This document shows, piece by piece, positions 1 to 6,701 of a stretch of DNA of 52,791 nucleotides; the first letter of the stretch is position 1; every line of letters starts with the position of its first letter. A program made the position numbers and the translations under genes. The notes beneath the pieces are model-generated. The model made no database searches and had not been told where the DNA came from. It saw only the letters and a program-made list of their open reading frames with translations. This DNA is from a virus, in IMG/VR virus record IMGVR_UViG_3300043499_000086, positions 1-52,791 of that record. One strand, 5' to 3'.

Positions 1-66
1 CACAAAGCGGCGGTGGTTTAAAAACGTGACCCCCTCCCCACCACCACCACCGAGAGGACGGCCATC

Positions 67-306
67 ATGGCCCGCACCACCCTGCAACACCTGTCCCTGA
101 CCAACGTCCGTGCGCTCGTCGCGCACGCCGTCAACGAGACGGACGCAGCCGCCGTGACCAAGCCCTCGGGCGCGGACTACGCGGACCGCATCGTGTCCAC
201 GCTCTACACGCAGTTGGGCGCGCACCGTCGCGCCAACCTGCTCAAGCGGATGACCGAGTGGGAGCGCGCCCACGGGGCCGCCAACCCGCACGGTGTCGGC
301 CGATGA
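67..306 (+). CDS. Small protein of unknown function
   Basis: A 79-residue protein I do not recognise. The start is supported by GAGAGGA eight bases upstream. The protein is predicted to be mostly helical and mildly charged, without cysteines, signal peptide or membrane segment. Its TGA overlaps the ATG of the next gene (ATGA), so the two are probably co-translated. It is the first complete gene in the window, and the operon probably begins to the left of base 1. Confidence 0.75.
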   Translation: MARTTLQHLSLTNVRALVAHAVNETDAAAVTKPSGADYADRIVSTLYTQLGAHRRANLLKRMTEWERAHGAANPHGVGR

Positions 307-737
307 CCGCCGTCCGTCGCACGCAGGGTGACAAGCCTGTCACCCTGCGTGGGGTCAAGCGGCCCGCGTTCCCCGTCACGGTGCGGCGGGTGCCCGTCGT
401 GCCCTCGCCCGTCATGGTCACGGTGCCCGTCGCCCTCCTGCGCAAGTCCGCCGCGTGGCGGCGTGGCCTGCCCAACGAGTGGCGGGACCTGCCCGCGCCC
501 ACGCTGCACATCGCCCACGCCCATGCGGGCGGGGAGTGGGAGCGCGTCACCCGCGAGGGCGACACGCTCATCGTGCACAACCAGCCGGTCTGGTTCTGGG
601 CACGGCCCAAGCAGGGTGACAGGTCTGTCACCCGTCGCCCGCTCAAGCCGCAGTCGGGCCGCGCCATCGTGCGCGACAACCTGCTGATCCTGCGTCGCCA
701 GGGTCCGTGGTTCGCACCCAAGGCACAGGCCCGGTGA
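303..737 (+). CDS. Unknown protein carrying two in-frame palindrome copies
   Basis: A 144-residue basic protein of unknown function that starts inside the stop codon of its neighbour (ATGA overlap). Two copies of the dispersed palindrome lie inside the gene. They encode QGDKPVTL near residue 10 and QGDRSVTR near residue 105. The first copy has 14-bp arms, the second only 8. No domain is recognised; the segment between the copies is rich in Val, Pro and Arg. The gene is followed by a strong hairpin (765-796), so it is probably the last gene of its unit. Confidence 0.7.
   Translation: MTAVRRTQGDKPVTLRGVKRPAFPVTVRRVPVVPSPVMVTVPVALLRKSAAWRRGLPNEWRDLPAPTLHIAHAHAGGEWERVTREGDTLIVHNQPVWFWARPKQGDRSVTRRPLKPQSGRAIVRDNLLILRRQGPWFAPKAQAR
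320..351 (+). repeat. Dispersed palindrome copy 1
   Basis: 14-bp arms (CACGCAGGGTGACA and its complement), loop AGCC. Inside the gene at 303, encoding GDKPVT. Confidence 0.9.
614..633 (+). repeat. Dispersed palindrome copy 2
   Basis: 8-bp arms, loop GGTC. Inside the gene at 303, encoding GDRSVT. Confidence 0.9.
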
Positions 738-764
738 CCCCTGCCCGCCGTGTGCACCGTCGCC

Positions 765-796
765 CGCCCCATCCCGCCTGTCGGTGGGATGGGGCG
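765..796 (+). terminator. GC-rich hairpin, probable terminator
   Basis: Perfect 11-bp stem (CGCCCCATCCC / GGGATGGGGCG) with a 10-base loop, placed after the stop at 737 and before the promoter at 876. There is no T tract, so termination is inferred from position and stem strength. Confidence 0.55.
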
Positions 797-875
797 CGTG
801 GCGGGACCGGTGCCCGCTCGTGGTCCCGCCGCGCCCTGTGGCGTCATGCGTGGGCCACCCGTGCGCAAGGCTAAG

Positions 876-904
876 TTGTGCACACGGTGTGGTTCTGGCA
901 TACT
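876..904 (+). promoter_or_regulatory. Early promoter P1 (shared family)
   Basis: TTGTGC (876-881), 17 bases, CATACT (899-904). The -35 box and the first ten spacer bases (ACACGGTGTG) are identical to the promoters at 3,046 and 8,168. The spacer contains the palindrome CACAC-G-GTGTG, which suggests a regulator site. The dispersed palindrome at 910-939 would lie on or just after the transcription start. Confidence 0.7.
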
Positions 905-909
905 CCGTT

Positions 910-939
910 GTGTTGGGTGACAACCATGTCACCCAACAC
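910..939 (+). repeat. Dispersed palindrome copy 3
   Basis: 13-bp arms with GTGTT/AACAC extension, loop ACCA. Follows promoter P1; 24 bases before the ATG at 963. Confidence 0.9.
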
Positions 940-962
940 CCGTCCCATGAAAGGGGGCCATC

Positions 963-1118
963 ATGTCCATGTCCACCGATCCCTTCGCTATCGACAGCGA
1001 GCGGTTCAACGCGCTGCTCGCGTCGATAGCGGACTGCACTGACGACTGCACCTGCGTCACCTGCACGTTCATCGACCTCATCCCCGTCGTCCTCGACGCG
1101 GAAGGGGTCGAGCCGTGA
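963..1118 (+). CDS. Small Cys-rich protein
   Basis: A 51-residue protein with the cluster C-x3-C-x-C-x2-C in its middle, suggesting metal binding. The start ATG is preceded by AAAGGGGG; a second ATG two codons later is an alternative. It is the first gene after promoter P1 and the palindrome at 910-939. Its TGA overlaps a GTG start of the next gene. Function unknown. Confidence 0.65.
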   Translation: MSMSTDPFAIDSERFNALLASIADCTDDCTCVTCTFIDLIPVVLDAEGVEP

Positions 1119-1612
1119 CCGCGGCCCGCAAGCGCGGGGTCCCCAACCCCGCGCTTGCTGCTGGCCTGCGGGAGTTGCGCCAGGGGTCAAGGGCGCAGCC
1201 TCACCGTGACCGCACCCGCTACACCCGCAAGGGCAAGGCAGGGCGGTGGGCCGGGTGTCAAACCTGTCACCCGGCCCCGTGTCGTTCGACCCTGGCCCGG
1301 CCATCTACCTCGACCGGTCGGCCCCGGCCATCATCGTGCTCACGGTCCTCCTGTGGGCGTGCGTGCAGTACGGGATGCACCTCGCCCGTGCGTGGCGACG
1401 GATGCGCGACGACGACCTATGACGGCGCGGACCGGACGCGGCCCTCGCCGCCGCGACGGTCAATGAAAACGCACCCTGCCCACACCCAGCGGTCATTGAA
1501 GATGAGGGTGACAAGCATGTCACCCAACAAACCCACCACAGAGAGGCACCACCCAACATGGACCCCAACGAGGCCCACAAGGAACTGGCCCGGCTCGCCG
1601 CCCAGGTCATGA
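1115..1612 (+). CDS. Small basic protein whose stop codon appears lost
   Basis: The frame starts with GTG overlapping the previous TGA. Its first 47 residues look like a genuine small basic protein (helical Leu/Ala segment, then His/Arg/Lys-rich tail). After residue 47 it becomes Arg/Ser/Pro/Thr-rich and overlaps the gene at 1,255 and the next gene's start. The palindrome copy at this point has T instead of A at 1258, changing the expected TGA (1256-1258) to TGT. I infer that the ancestral product was 47 residues and that the tail to 1612 is read-through or a sequencing error. Confidence 0.5.
   Translation: MTAARKRGVPNPALAAGLRELRQGSRAQPHRDRTRYTRKGKAGRWAGCQTCHPAPCRSTLARPSTSTGRPRPSSCSRSSCGRACSTGCTSPVRGDGCATTTYDGADRTRPSPPRRSMKTHPAHTQRSLKMRVTSMSPNKPTTERHHPTWTPTRPTRNWPGSPPRS
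1248..1277 (+). repeat. Dispersed palindrome copy 4 (one mismatch)
   Basis: GGGCC/GGCCC extended arms, loop AACC, with T for A at 1258. The change removes the TGA of the gene at 1,115. Confidence 0.8.
1255..1422 (+). CDS. Small single-pass membrane protein
   Basis: A 55-residue protein starting with GTG inside a palindrome copy. It has one hydrophobic helix (about residues 25-39, Ile/Val/Leu/Trp-rich), followed by an Arg-rich end, consistent with a membrane protein with its C-terminus in the cytoplasm. Without the A-to-T change at 1258 its start would overlap the preceding stop as GTGA, the arrangement used throughout this genome. Function unknown. Confidence 0.5.
   Translation: MSNLSPGPVSFDPGPAIYLDRSAPAIIVLTVLLWACVQYGMHLARAWRRMRDDDL
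1506..1525 (+). repeat. Dispersed palindrome copy 5
   Basis: 8-bp arms, loop AGCA. Followed by CCCACCACAGAGAGG and the ATG at 1558. Confidence 0.9.
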
Positions 1613-2100
1613 GCAATGACAGTCCACTCGACCCGCAGGAGCAGATGGAGTTCGCTGCTCACTTCCAGGCGCTTGACGACTGGATCAAGAGCGGTGGCTT
1701 CCCGCCCCACGCCTGGACCACCCGCAAGACCTACGTCGTCGCGGTCTCCGCGGACCCGGAACTGGCGGACCACCTGAGCAACTACGGCCAGGGTGACAAG
1801 CCTGTCACCGGGGGCATGGACATCGCCTACTGCCTCCGCCTCGCGGAGCGCATCGCCAGTGACCAGGGCTCGGGCATCGTGACCGTCCAGTACGCCGAGT
1901 TGTATAACGCGGTCGAGTTCCTCGACCGCCTCAAGGGCTACGAGTGGACCGTCGAACTGCACCCGGCCTACGACCAGATCGTGGCCGAGTTGGCGGTGCG
2001 TGACCACGCCGCTGCGCTCGACCACCCGCAGCACCGCAAGCCGGAGCGCCCCGACCTGGCGGGCAACTGGTTCGACCACGTCGAGCAGGGCGGTGCGTGA
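1558..2100 (+). CDS. Unknown 180-residue protein with palindrome-encoded insert
   Basis: Starts 33 bases after a palindrome copy and CACCACAGAGAGG. The sequence is acidic and helical. A Val/Ala segment near residue 60 is followed by GQGDKPVTGG (about residues 78-87), encoded by the palindrome at 1791-1810. The insert reads as a linker between two segments. No known domain is recognised. The stop overlaps the next ATG by one base (TGATG). Confidence 0.75.
   Translation: MDPNEAHKELARLAAQVMSNDSPLDPQEQMEFAAHFQALDDWIKSGGFPPHAWTTRKTYVVAVSADPELADHLSNYGQGDKPVTGGMDIAYCLRLAERIASDQGSGIVTVQYAELYNAVEFLDRLKGYEWTVELHPAYDQIVAELAVRDHAAALDHPQHRKPERPDLAGNWFDHVEQGGA
1791..1810 (+). repeat. Dispersed palindrome copy 6
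   Basis: 7-bp paired arms, loop AGCC. Encodes GDKPVT inside the gene at 1,558. Confidence 0.9.
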
Positions 2101-2276
2101 TGGACAACATCACCTTCGCCCACGTCATCCGCGCAGCCTCCGAGTTGGTGTCCGACGAGGGCGAGAACGAGGAGTACGACCGCGCCATTGTCGAACTCAC
2201 CTGCGATCTGCTGTCCATCAGCACCGAGTCCAGGGACGCCGTGCTCCCGTTCCTGCGGGCGCTGCGACCGCACTGA
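2100..2276 (+). CDS. Small acidic protein
   Basis: A 58-residue acidic, helical protein of unknown function. ATG shares one base with the previous TGA, implying translational coupling. There are no membrane segments and one cysteine. It is the last gene before a palindrome-led cassette at 2,315. Confidence 0.65.
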   Translation: MDNITFAHVIRAASELVSDEGENEEYDRAIVELTCDLLSISTESRDAVLPFLRALRPH

Positions 2277-2314
2277 GCGGTCAATCAACTTCCCCGGTTC
2301 CAGCCGGGGCAGCA

Positions 2315-2334
2315 GGGTGACAAACATGTCACCC
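2315..2334 (+). repeat. Dispersed palindrome copy 7
   Basis: 8-bp arms, loop AACA. 28 bases before the ATG at 2362. Confidence 0.9.
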
Positions 2335-2361
2335 GGTGAACCACCACAGAGAGGGACAACC

Positions 2362-2721
2362 ATGTCCGATAGCACCACCACCATCACCGAGCGGGCAGCC
2401 GAGATGGGCAGGGAGCGCGGCAAGACCGCGGCGTCCTGGGCCTTCGACGGGAACACCGAGATGTCCCTGTACCGACAGGTCGTGGAGATGTACGAGACCG
2501 GCGACCCGGCCTTGCACGACCTCATCCCGTCCCCGTCCTGGCTGAGCGGGGAGCACTCCGACTCACCCACCCCGGACACCCTCCGGGCTGTCCTCGAAGT
2601 CCCTGACGGCGAGTGGGACATGGTCGCGGACGAGGTCTGCACGGCCTACGAGGAGGCGGCCGACGAGGCGTTCACCCTCGACGTGTGGACTACGGCGCAG
2701 GCCCACGTCAAGGGCGAGTGA
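2362..2721 (+). CDS. Acidic unknown protein
   Basis: A 119-residue protein of unknown function. It is preceded by a palindrome copy (2315-2334) and ACCACCACAGAGAGG, which sets the start. The sequence is acidic with Trp residues near 30, 60, 88 and 109, and no obvious motif. The final GTGA overlaps the following GTG-started gene. Confidence 0.75.
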   Translation: MSDSTTTITERAAEMGRERGKTAASWAFDGNTEMSLYRQVVEMYETGDPALHDLIPSPSWLSGEHSDSPTPDTLRAVLEVPDGEWDMVADEVCTAYEEAADEAFTLDVWTTAQAHVKGE

Positions 2722-2969
2722 CCCCGCTCGAACCCCTCGACCCCGGCGTGTCGTGGCAGATCAACCGGGACCGGGAGGTGTCCCGCCGTCACGTCCGTCG
2801 CCTGCTCGCCAGACACCGGCCGCAGGACGCGGTCATTGAACGCAGCCTCATCCAGGATGCGCCCCCGCAAGATGCAGACCCACCCCCTGAGGCAAGCAAG
2901 AAGCCCAGGGGGTGGGCCTGGGTGACAAGCATGTCACCCAGGATCAGGACATGGGTCCGACCGAAGTAA
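2718..2969 (+). CDS. Small basic protein
   Basis: An 83-residue protein starting at GTG in a GTGA overlap. The middle is Arg/His-rich (residues 15-40) and may bind nucleic acid, though this is only inference. The palindrome at 2917-2942 lies near its 3' end and here encodes WVTSMSP, a different frame from the usual GDxxVT. It is the last gene before promoter P2. Confidence 0.6.
   Translation: MTPLEPLDPGVSWQINRDREVSRRHVRRLLARHRPQDAVIERSLIQDAPPQDADPPPEASKKPRGWAWVTSMSPRIRTWVRPK
2917..2942 (+). repeat. Dispersed palindrome copy 8
   Basis: 11-bp arms with CCT/AGG extension, loop AGCA. Near the 3' end of the gene at 2,718. Confidence 0.9.
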
Positions 2970-2985
2970 CTGCGGTGCCGCAGTT
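2968..2985 (+). repeat. Short-arm relative of the CTGCGG palindrome
   Basis: AACTGCGG-TG-CCGCAGTT. It is adjacent to the longer palindrome at 2989-3010 and lacks the CA/TG bases next to the centre. Confidence 0.6.
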
Positions 2986-2988
2986 TCC

Positions 2989-3010
2989 AACTGCGGCATT
3001 TGCCGCAGTT
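2989..3010 (+). promoter_or_regulatory. AACTGCGGCA palindrome, copy 1 (possible operator)
   Basis: AACTGCGGCA-TT-TGCCGCAGTT, with perfect 10-bp arms. A further half site (GCCGCAGT) follows directly at 3011. The cluster lies about 36 bases upstream of the -35 box of promoter P2, a position suited to an activator or repressor. Identical arms recur at 19,765 and 39,417. Confidence 0.55.
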
Positions 3011-3045
3011 GCCGCAGTACCCACTACCACTGGAAATGTGCTGAC

Positions 3046-3074
3046 TTGTGCACACGGTGTGGTTGTGGTAGTAT
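3046..3074 (+). promoter_or_regulatory. Early promoter P2 (shared family)
   Basis: TTGTGC (3046-3051), 17 bases, TAGTAT (3069-3074). The -35 box and ACACGGTGTGGTT are shared with P1. A palindrome copy lies about 40 bases after the predicted transcription start, just before the gene at 3,161. Confidence 0.75.
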
Positions 3075-3117
3075 GTATTCATCAGTCAGAGAACCGTCTC
3101 AAGGCTGAACCACCACC

Positions 3118-3141
3118 GAGGGTGACAACCATGTCACCCTC
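3118..3141 (+). repeat. Dispersed palindrome copy 9
   Basis: 10-bp arms, loop ACCA. Between promoter P2 and the ATG at 3161. Confidence 0.9.
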
Positions 3142-3160
3142 ACCCCGAGAGGAAACGAGC

Positions 3161-3877
3161 ATGACCAGCACCACCGTCGCCAAGGCGACCAGCACCCCCA
3201 AGGCCCCCGTCAAGCGGGCCGCCACCAAGCAGGTCACCCCGCTGACCTACAACCCCGGCAAGGTCGCCCGTCCGGCGTCCACCGGGGACGAGCGCAAGCG
3301 GGAGGCGCAGGACGCCGTGCCCCCGTCGATGGAGGGCGGCAACGCCACCCTCATCAACGCCTTCCTGGAGCCGCGCTTCCTGTGGTTCTTCGAGGCCGAG
3401 TTCCAGGGCGAGCACATCGTCTGGGGCGCGACCCACGACCGCACCCTCGGTGACCCGAAGACCGTCTCCGAGGCGGTCCAGCGGGCCACCCACACGGGCC
3501 GCGGTGCGAGCACCGCGCTCGCCAAGCGGGACCTCATGGCCGGGATGGTGGCGGCGGACCGCCAACTCCAGACCGCGTTCAAGAAGCCGCCCGTCCCCCG
3601 CAAGACGGCCACGTCCAAGGGCGCGGCCTCGCAGGTCAAGCCCGGCGAGGGCACCAAGGCCACCAAGCCGCCCACCAAGGCGGAGGCCAAGCGGGCGGAG
3701 AAGGCCCAGGCCACGGCCGAGGCCAACCCCGTGGGCAAGGCGGACGTGGACGCGGAGATCGCGGCCACCATCGCGGAACTCAAGGGCGAGACCCCCGTGG
3801 TCGAGACCCCGAAGCCGAAGCCCCCGCGCAAGCAGGCGGCCAAGGCCACCCAGACCGAGGCCCCGGCCGCGGTCTGA
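3161..3877 (+). CDS. Lys/Ala/Pro-rich unknown protein
   Basis: A 238-residue protein. The start is set by CCGAGAGGAAACGAGC directly before ATG. It has a basic N-terminal tail (1-45), a compact middle region with aromatic residues (about 60-140; FLWFFEAEF), and a long Lys/Ala/Pro-rich C-terminus (145-238) with AKRAEK-type repeats. The tail resembles histone-like or nucleoid-associated extensions, which is only an analogy. It is the first gene of the P2 unit, so it is probably strongly expressed early. A 17-bp stem palindrome follows the stop. Confidence 0.75.
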   Translation: MTSTTVAKATSTPKAPVKRAATKQVTPLTYNPGKVARPASTGDERKREAQDAVPPSMEGGNATLINAFLEPRFLWFFEAEFQGEHIVWGATHDRTLGDPKTVSEAVQRATHTGRGASTALAKRDLMAGMVAADRQLQTAFKKPPVPRKTATSKGAASQVKPGEGTKATKPPTKAEAKRAEKAQATAEANPVGKADVDAEIAATIAELKGETPVVETPKPKPPRKQAAKATQTEAPAAV

Positions 3878-3886
3878 CCCAACCCA

Positions 3887-3924
3887 CGAAAGGCGGGGTG
3901 ACAACCATGTCACCCCGCCTTTCG
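3887..3924 (+). repeat. Dispersed palindrome copy 10 (longest arms)
   Basis: 17-bp perfect arms, extension CGAAAGGC/GCCTTTCG, loop ACCA. Ten bases after a stop, so it can also fold as a terminator-like hairpin. Confidence 0.95.
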
Positions 3925-3948
3925 GCGTCTCTCGACAGGAGCAGAGAA

Positions 3949-4176
3949 ATGCAGAAGCGCACCGAGGATCGGTACCGCCAGTACGAGACCAACTTCTACG
4001 CAGCGTGCCCGTCGTGCCGCGCCGAGTGGAAGTGGTGCGAGTCCGCCCTCGCCTGGCAGGCGACGCACACCAACGCCTGCCGCTACATCCCGTGGTGGAA
4101 GGCGGAGCAGGTGCGTCGGGAGGCGGAGGCCACCGTCTCCCCTAAGGTGCCCGCGCTGGAAGGGGCAGCCGCATGA
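3949..4176 (+). CDS. Small Cys/Trp-rich zinc-ribbon-like protein
   Basis: A 75-residue protein. The start at 3949 has AGGAG at the right distance; an upstream in-frame ATG inside the palindrome (3907) is less likely. CPSC at residues 20-23 and single cysteines further on, with His/Trp, suggest a metal site (C-x2-C ... H-x3-C). Its stop overlaps the next ATG. Function unknown. Confidence 0.65.
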   Translation: MQKRTEDRYRQYETNFYAACPSCRAEWKWCESALAWQATHTNACRYIPWWKAEQVRREAEATVSPKVPALEGAAA

Positions 4177-4418
4177 CCCGCTGGATGGCGGTGCCCTTCA
4201 TCGCCGGGCACTTCGACCAGGCCCCCGACGCCATCCTCGAAGGCGACCACAAGACCGAGGCCGGGCGCGTGAACTACATCAAGAGCCACGGCAAGCCGGG
4301 CGTGGAGTATGCGGTCGCGCTGCTCTGGCCCACCGGGCAAGGCTGGGTTCCAGCCCCCACCGTCACAGTCCCATCTCCCACCACCACCCAGGGTGACAAA
4401 CCTGTCACCCGGAAATGA
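4173..4418 (+). CDS. Small unknown protein ending in a palindrome-encoded tail
   Basis: An 81-residue protein starting in an ATGA overlap. The last residues, QGDKPVTRK, are encoded by the palindrome at 4391-4410. It follows a Pro/Thr/Val-rich stretch, as if the repeat had extended the C-terminus. No domain is recognised. Confidence 0.65.
   Translation: MTRWMAVPFIAGHFDQAPDAILEGDHKTEAGRVNYIKSHGKPGVEYAVALLWPTGQGWVPAPTVTVPSPTTTQGDKPVTRK
4391..4410 (+). repeat. Dispersed palindrome copy 11
   Basis: 8-bp arms, loop AACC. Encodes the C-terminal GDKPVT of the gene at 4,173 and precedes the ATG at 4428. Confidence 0.9.
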
Positions 4419-4427
4419 GAGGAAGTC

Positions 4428-5015
4428 ATGAGCACCACACACCCCACCAGCCTGCGGACCCACGCGGACTGGGTTGCCTGGATCAAGAAGGGGCGCAGCG
4501 GATGCGACCGCCCCATCGGCAGCAACAGCCGAGCCCGCATCGACGGTGCGGGCGACGTGGCGTTGCGCTACTACGACACCGACGTTGTCATCTACGGCGC
4601 GGACGGCACGCTGACCATCGCCCACGAGGGCTGGGTCACGGCGCGCACCTTCCAGTTCATCGACCGCTTCGCCCCCGGCCGCCACTTCCGCAGCAAGGGC
4701 CGCGTGTTCTCCTGGCTGACCAACGGCAAAACCGAGCCGAAGGTGTGGAAGTGCCGCACCTGCAAGGGCGAGGGCCGGGGCCACCGGACCTACCTGTCGG
4801 CCTGGGACTACGAGACCCATGAGCGCATCGACCCGCCCGTGCGGGTCACCGATGAGTGGGAGTGCTACCGGTGCGAGGGCACCGGCCGTGCGGACTACGG
4901 CAGCAAGCCGCTGTACCTGCGCTGGGACCTGCCGTTCATGACGTTCGACCTGAACGACAACGACCCCAAGGCCCTCGTCCCGACCGCCGCTCACACCTGG
5001 GCGGTGGCGGCATGA
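4428..5015 (+). CDS. Unknown protein with DnaJ-like zinc motifs
   Basis: A 195-residue protein starting 18 bases after a palindrome copy, with TGAGAGGAAGTC before ATG. The first half is rich in aromatic residues. The second half has two motifs, CRTCKGEG (about 108-115) and CYRCEGTG (about 144-151), of the CxxCxGxG type found in DnaJ zinc fingers. Two such motifs could form one zinc site. It is probably a nucleic-acid or protein-binding accessory factor; the exact role is unknown. Confidence 0.7.
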   Translation: MSTTHPTSLRTHADWVAWIKKGRSGCDRPIGSNSRARIDGAGDVALRYYDTDVVIYGADGTLTIAHEGWVTARTFQFIDRFAPGRHFRSKGRVFSWLTNGKTEPKVWKCRTCKGEGRGHRTYLSAWDYETHERIDPPVRVTDEWECYRCEGTGRADYGSKPLYLRWDLPFMTFDLNDNDPKALVPTAAHTWAVAA

Positions 5016-5314
5016 CCGACGACCAGGGTGACAAGCCTGTCACCCATCCGATGTGGACCGTGGGCGCGCTGCTCTCGAACATGGCCGCCCTCCAGGCCGA
5101 GGACGAGGTCGAGACTGACCTCGTCTCCGTGGTCGTGGACGCGCTGCCCATGTGTGACATCCACAAGTACGACCTCGGGCAGCCGGACGTGCCCGCCACC
5201 TACGACGGCAAGACCAAGCGCGGCCCGTGGGCGTACATGTGCGGCGAGTGCTTCGACGCCAAGGGTGTCGGCCTCGGGACCGGCCTCGGCCAACGGCTGG
5301 AGGTCCGATCATGA
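5012..5314 (+). CDS. Small zinc-binding-like protein
   Basis: A 100-residue protein starting in an ATGA overlap. The N-terminus MTDDQGDKPVTH is encoded across the palindrome at 5026-5045. C-D-I-H (about residues 50-53) and CGEC (about 77-80) form a likely zinc site. Function unknown. Confidence 0.65.
   Translation: MTDDQGDKPVTHPMWTVGALLSNMAALQAEDEVETDLVSVVVDALPMCDIHKYDLGQPDVPATYDGKTKRGPWAYMCGECFDAKGVGLGTGLGQRLEVRS
5026..5045 (+). repeat. Dispersed palindrome copy 12
   Basis: 8-bp arms, loop AGCC. Encodes GDKPVT near the N-terminus of the gene at 5,012. Confidence 0.9.
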
Positions 5315-5538
5315 GGATCACGCTGCCGCTGGAGATGCTCCAGGTCATGATCGAGGGCGCGGAGCAGGTGCAGGGTGCGGCCAACGGCTTCGGTGAGTTG
5401 CTCACCTGCACCATCCGCGTGGCACCAGAGCAGGAGGGCGACCCCGCCCTCCTGCTCTCGTATGCGCGCGACCGTCGTGACTGGACCATCGAGTTCCCGC
5501 TGAACGAGAACGTGGGTGACAAGAATGTCACCCCGTAA
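5311..5538 (+). CDS. Small unknown protein
   Basis: A 75-residue protein in an ATGA overlap. Its C-terminus VGDKNVTP is encoded by the palindrome at 5514-5533. The rest is a mixed helix/strand sequence without motifs. Confidence 0.65.
   Translation: MRITLPLEMLQVMIEGAEQVQGAANGFGELLTCTIRVAPEQEGDPALLLSYARDRRDWTIEFPLNENVGDKNVTP
5514..5533 (+). repeat. Dispersed palindrome copy 13
   Basis: 8-bp arms, loop AGAA. Encodes the C-terminal GDKNVT of the gene at 5,311. Confidence 0.9.
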
Positions 5539-5569
5539 GACCCGACGAACCGCCCGAGAGAGGAACGCC

Positions 5570-5764
5570 ATGACCACACCCGCCCCCGAACCGACGACCG
5601 TGGTGAAGCGGCACGCGCTTCGCCGGGTCACGTTGCTGCGTGACCTGATGCACGAGTTGCAAGACGAAATCCTGGAGGACCCGGAGCGGCCTGCCCGCGG
5701 GAACCCGTTGCTCGACCAGTTCGAGAACGTCTCGCGGTCCTACCTGGCGGCGGCGTCCCGATGA
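5570..5764 (+). CDS. Small helical protein
   Basis: A 64-residue protein with CGAGAGAGGAACGCC before ATG and a palindrome copy 37 bases upstream. It contains an amphipathic helix (LLRDLMHELQDEIL). The ATGA overlap at its end couples it to the next gene. Function unknown. Confidence 0.6.
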   Translation: MTTPAPEPTTVVKRHALRRVTLLRDLMHELQDEILEDPERPARGNPLLDQFENVSRSYLAAASR

Positions 5765-5943
5765 GCCACGTCGCCGCGGACCCGACCAACCCGGAGTACC
5801 ACATCTGCCCGGAGCGGCGAGGCGCGCACCACCACCTCGCCATCTCCGGCCCGATGCACCACCGCATCCTGCGCTGCGCCCACTGTGGCAAGGCGGAGTC
5901 CACGTTGCGTGCGGAGATCACTCAGAAGGGACGGAAGCGATGA
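5761..5943 (+). CDS. Small His/Cys zinc-ribbon protein
   Basis: A 60-residue protein with clustered histidines (HHH near residue 25) and CAHC at residues 40-43, suggesting a small zinc-binding fold. It has ATGA overlaps at both ends. Function unknown. Confidence 0.6.
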   Translation: MSHVAADPTNPEYHICPERRGAHHHLAISGPMHHRILRCAHCGKAESTLRAEITQKGRKR

Positions 5944-6278
5944 GCGCGGTCCGCAGGCTGCGGCCGGTGGTCGCAGCCGAGACGGTGGCCGAGCAACTCC
6001 CGGCCCCCTACCTGGAGTGCCGGGACATGGGCCACCAGTGGGTCCATCGGACGGCGCATTGGGACGGGGCGCTGGCCTGCTACGTCGAGACGGTGGAGTG
6101 CCTGCGCTGCACCGCGGAGCGGGACCGGCACATGGGTCGTGACGGGTACCTCTCGTCCGCGACCCGCAACTCGTACCGCTACCCGGAGGGCTACCTCATC
6201 AGCACGGAGGAGGCGAACCTCATCAACAAGGAAGGGCGGGCCGCGGTCCGTCGTGCCCGGATCAGCAGTTGGCGGTGA
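5940..6278 (+). CDS. Unknown protein with CxxC pair; stop supplied by palindrome
   Basis: A 112-residue protein. A Cys at residue 26, a His-rich segment and C-x2-C near residue 55 suggest metal binding. The C-terminus is basic. Its TGA (6276-6278) is part of the palindrome GGTGACA at 6274-6291, one of several genes whose stop lies in the repeat. Role unknown. Confidence 0.65.
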   Translation: MSAVRRLRPVVAAETVAEQLPAPYLECRDMGHQWVHRTAHWDGALACYVETVECLRCTAERDRHMGRDGYLSSATRNSYRYPEGYLISTEEANLINKEGRAAVRRARISSWR

Positions 6279-6291
6279 CAACCTTGTCACC
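6274..6291 (+). repeat. Dispersed palindrome copy 14
   Basis: 7-bp arms, loop ACCT. Contains the TGA stop of the gene at 5,940. Confidence 0.9.
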
Positions 6292-6315
6292 CTCCCACCA
6301 CAGAGAGGAAGCACC

Positions 6316-6534
6316 GTGAAAAGCACCACCATCCACACCGCGACGCTGACGTTCCAGCACCGCGAGCAGTTCCGGGACACCTACACCGAGGTTGACCGGC
6401 GAGGGGCGTTCTTCCACTACTCGGAGGCGATCTTCGTCAAGGTCCCGCACGGGGTGACGCGAGGCTGGCGCAACAGCCGGAACTGGCCGTTCGGTCGCAA
6501 GATCAAGGTCACCGTGGAGGTGGTCGGGAAGTGA
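6316..6534 (+). CDS. Small basic protein
   Basis: A 72-residue protein starting at GTG after CCCACCACAGAGAGGAAGCACC, the leader that recurs after palindrome copies. It is basic and rich in aromatic residues. GTGA overlap with the next gene. Function unknown. Confidence 0.6.
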   Translation: MKSTTIHTATLTFQHREQFRDTYTEVDRRGAFFHYSEAIFVKVPHGVTRGWRNSRNWPFGRKIKVTVEVVGK

Positions 6535-6701
6535 AGCGATACCGCCTGACCTACCAGCCCGCCCCCGGTTGGGACGAGATGGTCTGGGAGCGGACTGCCG
6601 AGGAACTGCTGGTGCCTAACGGCGACGTACCGCTGATCGTCTGGATGTACCAGACCGCAGCGGAGCGAGGGCTGCCGATCAAGTTGGAGGAGGTGACATG
6701 A
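6531..6701 (+). CDS. Small Trp-rich protein
   Basis: A 56-residue protein starting at GTG overlapping the previous TGA. It contains several Trp and a C-terminal LEEVT. Its TGA overlaps the next ATG (ATGA). No family recognised. Confidence 0.55.
   Translation: MKRYRLTYQPAPGWDEMVWERTAEELLVPNGDVPLIVWMYQTAAERGLPIKLEEVT

Noticed and set aside
1419-1466. Fifteen-codon frame in an ATGA overlap
   Set aside because: Too short and Arg-rich; no independent evidence.
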